From positions 62,001-126,000 of the forward strand of contig BCIM01000008.1 in assembly GCA_039545315.1 (NCBI GenBank): 64,000 bases of DNA, read 5' to 3'. The translations under genes were made by a program, and so were the position numbers. Within the stretch, counting starts at the first letter, position 1. Each line of letters opens with the position of its first letter. Below the pieces are notes generated by a model that saw only the letters and a list, made by a program, of their open reading frames with translations, made no database searches and was not told the DNA's origin. This document shows positions 56,691 to 64,000 of this stretch, one piece after another. The stretch is from Kondoa malvinella. Its lineage: Eukaryota > Basidiomycota > Agaricostilbomycetes > Agaricostilbales > Kondoaceae.

Positions 56691-57282
56691 ATGGTCGGAT
56701 CTGGCTTGGGATGTGTGCCTCCGGAACAGAAACAGCTCATGCTCAAGCTCTACGAAACGGCTCAAACAAACGAATCTAAATGTCTGTTTTTGGCTAGTCA
56801 AGCGCTGAAGTTCGATAACTATCTGCACCCTGCAGCTCTCATGCAAGCTCTGTACTGTATGGCCTGCTCATATTACAATATTGAGGAAGATGTCAAGAGC
56901 TGCAAAGTGCTAGCGATGGCTGAGAAGGTGTATGGCATGAATGCTGAGAATGCTGAATGCAAGGATGTGCACGAAGCATGGACGACTACAGCAGGTAGGA
57001 TTAAGCCTTTTCCTCCTTTCTCTAAGCTGATCTGACTCTATTGGAGTAGAACTCATCAGATCTGTTTCTGATACGCATGGATGTATGGCGCCTCTATTCC
57101 TGGAAATATACCGTGAGTCGACCTCTTGTTACAATATCAATGGCTCACCTCATGTAGTAGAAGATTCACCTTCACTATACTCAGCTCCTGAAGGTCACTC
57201 CATATCATCGTTGAAGCATTCCTCGCTCGATCGAACAAACAGAGCAACCTACATACTGCCACACGAAGAGAACATACAGTGA
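56691..57282 (+). CDS. Uncharacterised helical protein
   Basis: Two exons, about 175 residues. MVGSGLGCVPPEQKQLMLKL and YETAQTNESKCLFLASQALK-FDNYLHPAALMQALYCMACSYYNIEEDVKSC form paired amphipathic helices like TPR or SET-linked helical repeats. A 54-nt intron (donor gtagga, acceptor gagtag) replaces the stop at 57035 and extends the frame as AELIRSVSDTHGCMAPLFLEIY to a Ser/Tyr-rich end LPHEENIQ-stop. No catalytic motif seen. It shares a 105-bp bidirectional promoter with the unknown gene at 54633-56585. Confidence 0.5.
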
Positions 57283-57644
57283 ACCCAATCCGTATATCAC
57301 GTGGCAGCCGTCTTTCGTTCTATGCTCCTCTTTGACTAACTGGTGTAAGTGCCTTAGAGATGGATATATGCTTCCTCATGCGTACTAGTCTAGATGCGCT
57401 CAACATTTACGTAACTCCGAGCACCTCAGATACACCAGCAGGCCGATGAGCAGCATTTGAGTATTACCTTGCATTCGTATAAAACATAGTAGAGACTAGG
57501 GTTGATCGGTGTCAAGTTGAGTTGACTACTTGTCACTTTGTACTACCACAGCCAATCGCTTTGCAAATCCCAGACTAACAAGATGCCCATGCTCTTTATT
57601 GTTCCTTTTCTCTTCTTTCGCGCGTCATACTTACGTTTGGTATC
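57283..57644. other. Convergent intergenic region
   Basis: Between stops of two uncharacterised genes. No gene, repeat or RNA seen. Confidence 0.4.
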
Positions 57645-59714
57645 TCAAGCGTAGTCCCAAGCACACAACTCGTCACCAGCATCGTCGTCATCATCTTCCT
57701 CAGCTGAATCCTCTGGCTCGACATCTCCTTCGAGCGTTCGCTTCACCTTCTTTCTCTGAGGAGATCGAGCCATCTTCGCTTCGAGAATGCGCATTTGGCG
57801 GCGCTGACCAGCAGCCTAGACCCAACGAAGTCAGAAGACGAATCACGTGGGCGAGAAATCAGCTTACAACCCGAGCGTCTACATAAGAACTGATAGCTAG
57901 TGCTGCAGGATCTTTTCGCCCCTTGAGAGCCTACAATATCGATGAGTCATCATTCGGACGATGCAAACTTTGCAAGCAGACTGACCTCTTTGGTCAAGGA
58001 CTTGAATAAGGCACCAGATCGCGACATGAGGATGCGACGAATCGCACCAGGCGTTCGTTTGCGAGGCTTTAGCAGATCTTCGACAGCGTTTTTAAACTTG
58101 TCCGTTCCTTTGCCATGTTTCTTTGCTAACTCTTCGACTTTAGCTTTGTACGCTTGTTGTTCGAGTGCCAGTTTGCGATTAGAAACGTCATCTAGGTTTG
58201 ATTTACCATTCGACATGTCGAGCGCGGCAAATGCCCTGTAAGAAGCACATAAGGGACTAGATTAGGCCAAGAGCAGAAGAGCCTCACAGATTTAGGAAAT
58301 GAAACTCGACTGTAGCCCACGGTCCTTGGGTTTGGAGGCCGTTCTTGAGATAGTGCAACATGCTTGATGTGAAGCTAAAGATCGTATCTTTCCAGCCGAA
58401 GTCCTTAATTGCAACACAGGCTTCGGGAGAATACCATTCAGCTCATACAGTTGTGAAAATTAGGGATACGCACCAATGTAAGAGGTAACATTGACCTTGT
58501 TGCCCTTGTACTGGACTTGCAGATTCTCCTTGGGCGCAGAAATAAAGGTTTCTAGTGCTTCCGGTGCAGAGATTGCCTGTTTAATGAATTAGCTCATGAA
58601 AATAAGTGTGAAGAGATGAACATACCTTGAATGAACTGATGATCGCCGCCATTCCGATAACAGCACCTTTTTGATCAGATTTCATAGACATCCCCCCCAT
58701 CGTTTGAAGTTGACGAGACCCAACTTCTTCGACCTTCTCGCTGCCAAAAATATGAGGAGCCAAGAGAGCAGTGTTGAAAGATGTCAGGCCAAATTGGCAA
58801 CCTGTAAAGATCGTATATGAGCGGAGAGAATTTCAAGCTGTTTTGCTTAGCGTACCCAGAAAGCATGACAGCATTGTTGTAATGTACTTTGTATCTTTCA
58901 CGGTAGCTAGCCCAAGATATTCGTCCATGAAAGCCTTCTGAAATTGATCAAAGGTCCAGCCGTGAAACTTCAGACTAGGGTGAGTCGATTTTGATCTACA
59001 TAAGAAAAGTAAGATACCTTCATGAATCCTTTAACTAATTCCTGGAGAGCTTCTGTGAAGGCAGACGTAGGGCAGTTGGTCAGATCCGCCGCTGTCGTCG
59101 TGGTAGCAACAAAGTAAGTAGGCGCGACATAGCCCTTTTTCTTGGCTGCGGCAGCCTTAGACGCATCTAGCGCTTTCAATCTTGCCTGATTACTGCTGCT
59201 GAGTTGAGGTCGAAGATTCATAAGAGTCCTACATAGGTTGAGTTCGATGAGGTAAGGGGAAAAGGTTAGCTTTACTGACTGAATCTCTTTCTGGTCGATC
59301 TCTTTGTCCAAAGGTTTCAGCCAATGCGTCTTGAGGACTCTGACGTTGGATTTAGCTACATAGTCTGCTGCAGCAACCCCCTTTGGTCGCCAAGGCTCTT
59401 TGATACCAGTCGGCGCCCCCAAAGCTTTATTGAAAGCCGTAGGCACTAGAACGTACTCAGTAAGAGTTACGATCACAAAATTGGCCAGACTTACCGAAGA
59501 GTTCGAAGAGAGGAGTGGCCAAATGACCTCCACTGCCGTGAAAGAAAGTTTGACGCGTTAGTGCTTTGAAGAGGCGAAGCTTTTCGTCGGAAACTTGACC
59601 AAACGAAGAAAGGAATTCATCCAGCTTTGCAACAAAAGCTGGCAAAGCAGGAGGTTGACTGCAGAACTTGAAGTACAATCGCTTGAGGAAATCTTCTTCT
59701 GTTTTGGACGGCAT
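57645..59714 (-). CDS. Uncharacterised multi-exon protein with basic/acidic tail
   Basis: About 550 residues from at least seven exons. N-terminus MPSKTEEDFLKRLYFKFCSQ, FLSSFGQVSDEKLRLFKALTRQTFFHG. Middle: APTGIKEPWRPKGVAAADYV, LTFSPYLIELNLCRTLMNLR, CPTSAFTEALQELVKGFM, FHGWTFDQFQKAFMDEYLG, TMLSCFLGCQFGLTSFNTALL, DQKGAVIGMAAIISSFK, and FSFTSSMLHYLKNGLQTQGPW. C-terminus: RKLALEQQAYKAKVEELAKK, RKRTPGAIRRILMSRSGALF, RSPQRKKVKRTLEGD, and an acidic end EEDDDDDAGDELCAWDYA-stop. Mostly helical; some segments are hydrophobic enough for membrane contact. I do not recognise the family, and cannot exclude that two genes are joined near 58230, since an ATG (MSNGKSNLDDVSNRK) opens there. Confidence 0.55.
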
Positions 59715-60185
59715 CGAGTTCTAGATGTAGCCTTCAGAGATGTGACCCAGAACAGAGGGGATTTGGAAAGGTTGTGTCACAGAGCGGAGGAAGAGAGTGA
59801 ATTTTTCAACGAGTACGTAGAGGACCTTCGCAAGAATTCCAGTCGCGTCCCGCACCAGGTTATACACCGAGAATTGTGTCACGTCCGTAGCCAAAGCAAA
59901 GACGTGTAAAAGACGAGGCACTTGTTCACAGAATAATTTGATTGACCTCAAAGATGAAGGAGAGGGCGGCCCAATTGGATGATCGAGTATCGAAGATCAT
60001 CTGATTTCCTCTACTGCGAGACACTGCTTGCAGCTGCTTAGTTCAATAACCTGAAGTGTGTGGGAAACGGACGAGAAGATGCACACATTATTTTTTCTCG
60101 AAGACGATTTTGGTGGCATTCTCTCAGCTTTCCTCGTTCGGTGTAGAACGAGGTAAGTCAATGCTACGATAGTGCAAAAGCCCGA
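59715..60185. other. Intergenic region
   Basis: Between the unknown gene's start and the ATPase stop. Short frames on both strands; no features seen. Confidence 0.4.
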
Positions 60186-60734
60186 TTACACCTGATCTTC
60201 TACGAATCTAAGTTGAGCCTGCAACGTCCGTTCGTACCTCCTTCTCATCTCGTGCAAAGACGCCGATACGCCGCCAAGTATCAGCAAAACAGTGAGATCA
60301 CGGAACGACAATGCTTCTGTCTGGAAAATGGCTTGTAGTGGCGGAAAGTAGATCAAGAGCAGCTGGACGGTGAACGAAATGCTGCATGTCAGGACCAGCA
60401 TGCGATTTTGGGTAAGACCACAGGATAGACCGCGATTTTGTATGGCGGACACAAGGTCGAGAAAGACGAAACAGGTGAAGGTCTGCGAATAACATCAGCT
60501 GAATTCGCGTGCTTTCAAAGCCCACTGACCATTGTTTGATCTCTATATGTCGTTGTGCCGTCGCTCAATTCATGGGCATAGACGAACAGGGTCCCTAATA
60601 CTATCGTTGAGGCCGAGAACAGGATGCGAAGAAAGAGCCGCTGATTGAGAACTGGTGCATTCTTCGGCCGCGGTGGTCTTTGCATGATATCGCGGTTCAC
60701 TGGATCTACACCGAGCGATTGAGAAGGCGGTCCG

Positions 60735-60766
<32 letters not shown>

Positions 60767-63583
60767 TGGGTTCAGAGGTGTAGGCAGCCGAAGAGCAGTA
60801 CTGAGCGTGACCAAGCTGAGAGCAGCGACGGCCGTACTGAGTTGAAAGCAGAGGAAGTTCTGAATGTTGTAGAAGATGCATTTGCCTGATTCGCCATGAA
60901 TCAGTCCAATTTCGTTAGAGGATGATAACGTCTGCTTACCTTCTTCTACCGCGGGTAAGATGGTAGCGAAATTATCGTCGACCAAGATCATATCGGCAGC
61001 TTCCTTTGCAACGTCTGTTCCTCCTTTGCCCATTGAGATGCCGATATCAGCCAATTTGAGAGCTGGCGCATCATTGACACCATCGCCGCTATACATGTGG
61101 CTCAATCAGCGATGGTGAGCGATCGGACGGTTTAAGCTCACGTCATGGCCACTATCTTGCCTCTTGCTTGATAAGCTTCAATGATAGCCATCTTGTGCCT
61201 TGGTGTCGTCCGCGCAAACACACTAACGCCCTCTATCCGCTCCGTCAATTGCCTTTGACTCAACGCATCAATCTCCTTGCCAGTCAATACACCACTGCCA
61301 AAAGATCCAGTAGCAGATGTCGAAGATCTCCCTCCGGCTATCGGTATTCCTAATTGTTGTGCGATGCTTCGAGCGGTGTAAGCCGAATCGCCAGTAATCA
61401 TGACGACTTGAACACCTCCAGCATTGAGTGAGGCGATAGCATCAGCCACCCCTTGTCTGGGCGGATCTAGCATTGCTTGAAATCCCACAAAGATGAGTTT
61501 GTCAGGCTTATCTGAATTGCTTTGATCGAGCGGGCCATATGCCATTGCTACATTCCGAGCACCTAACGCAGCAGCCACTTCGTTCGCTTTGTTCATAATG
61601 ACGGTCGACATTGAAGCATCTAAAGCACCGGTAGAACCATCTGATCGAAGATAAAAGCGACACGAGGCAAGAGCAGTTTCTGTTGCGCCGGACATGAAGA
61701 TATGATCTCGCTCGCCGGTTGACGAGTTGAGGTTGCCATATGAATGCGTGCCGCTGACAGACTGCCACTTTTGTTCGGAGTTGAAAGGGATTTCCGATTT
61801 CTTGGTGAAGCGCTGGAAACATTGTGAGCTTTAGAGAGTACTATTGTGAGGTGACATACCTCGCGCTCGTCTGACAGTCCCAAACGATGTACCACATTCA
61901 TCAAAGCAACTTCCGTGCTCTGACCGACTACTTTGCCTTCATTGACATACGAGTGATTGCATAGGTTACCGACGAGCAGGAGCTTTTTGATGGCAGTCGA
62001 ATGCGAGAAAGACGATTGAGGTAGGACATTTTCGATATTGAGTAAGTCATCATCTACCGTATATAGTCGAACGACAGTCATCTCGTTGGTCGTAAGGGTG
62101 CCAGTCTTATCTGAACAGATGACAGAGACTGAACCAAGCGTTTCGACTGAAGGCAGCTTCTTGACTATTGCTTTTCGCTTGGACATGCGCAGAACGCCGA
62201 GTGCTAGTGTGACGGTGACGACGATCGGAAGACCTTCTGGTATAGCAGCTACTGCTAGCGATACTGCACATTACGACGAGTGTGAGCTCGGTTGCTTCCC
62301 TACGCTAAGCTATAATAACGAACCTCCGATAGTGAACATCTCTAACCAAGAGCGCTTCTGATAGACACCGATCAAGCATATGACGCCAATGACAGCAAAC
62401 GAGATTGCAGAAAGCTTCTTTGCCAGCTCGTCCATCGACAACTGTAGCGGGGTCTTTCGGTCTTCGATCTGTTTAGGTATCAGTGTATACTCCAGAAGAA
62501 GATAAGACAAAACGCACATCCTGCATGTCGGCAAAAATGACACCAAATTCGCTCTGATCACCCGTTGCTACAACCACACCAACACCACGCCCATTCTTGA
62601 CTTGTGTACCCATGAAAGCAATGTTGTTCCTTTCTGATATCGCCGGCTGATAATTGTACGGTAAAGTCGAATTGACATTTCCATAGCCTGCCTGTTTATC
62701 CTTTTCCGATGTCGACTCTGCCTTTTGATGCCCTAATTCCTGATGCGTCTTTCGAACAGCTTTCGTCTCTCCCGTTAAACTAGATTCGTCGATCTCCAAA
62801 TCCGCACAAGACAACAGGCGCAAATCAGCAGGTATGCGATCGCCAACGGAAAAGGAGACGATATCGCCTGGAACGAGTATGTTGGCTAATTCTGTTCTTT
62901 TGCGACCATCTCGAGTAATGTGGCAGTAATGCGGTACGAGCTTGTTGAGTGCTTCTAATGATTTCTCTGATCTTTGTTCTTGTACAAAGCCGACTAACGC
63001 GCAACTATTAGAGACTTGGTCACAGAGACTACTAAGAGGATTTCTAACCAGTGACGACGATTGTGATTGCTAGACTGATACTGACAGCGTCATCAAAGTT
63101 GCCAACGAGCGCACTGACACCAGCCGAACCAAACAGCAAAAGATTCAACGGAGACTCGTAGAACTGCTTGAGGAATTTTGATAAAGTGCTTTCCTTTGGT
63201 GCTACAGCGAATTCATTTGGACCTGATAAAGTACGAATAGCAGAGACGACAGAAGATTGCAAGCCATGTTCTAACGAAGTATTGAGTTCGCCTAAGGTCT
63301 GTTCACAGGTGAGAAGGGCGAAACGAGAGCTCGGTGTTGCAGGTTTGGCATTATGCGAGAAAGCGTGGGAATGATGTGGATGCGAGTGAGAATGAGAATG
63401 ATGCGACGTTGAGTGCGATTGTGCTTGATGAAATGGATTGGCGTCCTGCTCGCCTCGTCGCAGAGTCGTGCTGAAGGTATAGGCATCCGCATTGGCGGGC
63501 GTCGAAGGTCTGCTTGAGTTGCTCGTCGACACGGACAGCAGAGGTGACCCTTTGGCAGTCGCACTCGAATAGCTGCTGTTCAT
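60186..63583 (-). CDS. PMR1: Golgi Ca2+/Mn2+ P-type ATPase (Pmr1/SPCA)
   Basis: Pumps Ca2+ and Mn2+ into the Golgi, supporting glycosylation and secretion. About 1,000 residues over nine or so exons. Distinctive His-rich leader ([19 protein letters not shown]) precedes the cation-ATPase N domain ([15 protein letters not shown] ... [21 protein letters not shown]). Next: [20 protein letters not shown], the actuator TGET within [14 protein letters not shown], the M4 ion site [19 protein letters not shown], the phosphorylation loop [54 protein letters not shown], and the hinge [20 protein letters not shown]. Later TM helices include [22 protein letters not shown]. Stop at 60186 after RFVEDQV. PEGLP and DGPP(A/S)xSLGVE/D mark SPCA rather than SERCA. 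Confidence 0.95.
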
Positions 63584-63766
63584 ATCTTGTGCATGATATT
63601 GACGGATGCAAAGAAAGCTTGCATTGCGACGCGATGGCAGGTCCGCTGCGAGTGCGGTTTGTAGGTTTTACTCAAGACAAAGCATGACATGGACGCTGGA
63701 GACATCCAGATGTCTCCAGCAAGGCAGCACAAACATTCTGTCAGGGTCTAATACAGCTGAAGCGGA

Positions 63767-64000
63767 TCAAGCAAACTTCGGCCCGCTCTTGGCCTCATGA
63801 GAATCCTTGTCCTTTTTATCCTTCTTCTCCTCGACCTCTTCCTGCCTCGCTACTATCTCTGATTCTGCAGCTGCGTGATCGCCTAACAAATCTCGTCAGA
63901 GCCTGTCATTGAGGAAGAACGATTGTGCGCACCCTTCTCGTCGTTCAGCTTCCAATCGACGTTGTAATCATCGGCAATCTTGCGAATCGTCCGTCTGAGT
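63767..64000 (-). CDS. Partial gene (3' end), possibly Ist1-like
   Basis: C-terminal end of a gene that enters from the right edge. The visible exons read LRRTIRKIADDYNVDWKLND, a 51-nt intron (donor gtgcgc, acceptor gttag), then a charged tail (EVEEKKDKKDKDSHEAKSGP) with stop at 63767. The helix-IADDYNVDW phrase resembles the end of the helical domain of ESCRT-associated Ist1 proteins, but the visible part is too short for certainty. It is arranged head-to-tail with PMR1, 184 bp upstream of it. Confidence 0.5.

Overview
The window is nuclear DNA of a filamentous or dimorphic fungus, most likely a basidiomycete. Genes are dense (about 32 in 64 kb, on both strands) and broken by many very short spliceosomal introns, mostly 40-65 nt. 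Donors are permissive at +3 (gtaagt, gtgagt, gtacgt, gtcagt, gtccgt), and many introns have a CTNAC-like branch point a few bases before the 3' AG. Gene content (AA9 polysaccharide monooxygenase with a fungal CBM1, APSES factor, Qcr10, Emi1-like protein, Med10, a tubby/DUF6593-like protein) fits Basidiomycota. I cannot place it further. There are no CRISPR arrays, operons, insertion sequences, rRNA or recognisable tRNA genes. All splice joins were read by eye and are not transcript-supported.

Layout. 0-6.6 kb: asparaginyl-tRNA synthetase, an F-box protein with a frame problem, a small conserved protein, a small secreted protein, and a tiny multi-exon QCR10. 7-9.2 kb: three small secreted, probably GPI-anchored proteins, the first two a tandem duplication. 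9.3-17 kb: SSU1/Mae1-type transporter, DUF2415 WD40-like protein, WW-MyTH4-RhoGAP. 18-22 kb: three-repeat Myb factor and mitochondrial GrpE. 22-25.4 kb: unknown basic protein, GNAT acetyltransferase, and a protein with a bacterial RNase P protein (RnpA)-like motif. 25.7-33.4 kb: TRI12-type MFS pump with a repeated promoter motif, a tubby-like protein, a GYF-domain protein. 33.7-41.3 kb: Nab2-like zinc-finger protein, a small hypothetical, a cytochrome P450 and a membrane dipeptidase. 41.4-50 kb: ACS-family MFS permease with a tandemly duplicated intron, Mbp1-type APSES factor, Emi1-like CX9C protein, AA9 LPMO-CBM1 with a 6-nt micro-exon. 52-64 kb: SPF27/BCAS2, Med10, three genes I do not recognise, Pmr1 Ca/Mn ATPase with a His-rich N-terminus, and a gene entering from the right edge.

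The genes do not form one pathway. Housekeeping genes (translation, splicing, Mediator, mitochondrial import and respiration, Golgi ion homeostasis, mRNA export) are mixed with accessory functions facing the environment (secreted and GPI proteins, LPMO, transporters, P450). The most unusual items are structural: an intron duplicated head-to-tail with zero exon between copies, a 6-nt micro-exon inside the CBM1, a recent whole-gene tandem duplication of GPI proteins, and a nuclear RnpA-like protein. I found no convincing undescribed multi-gene system.
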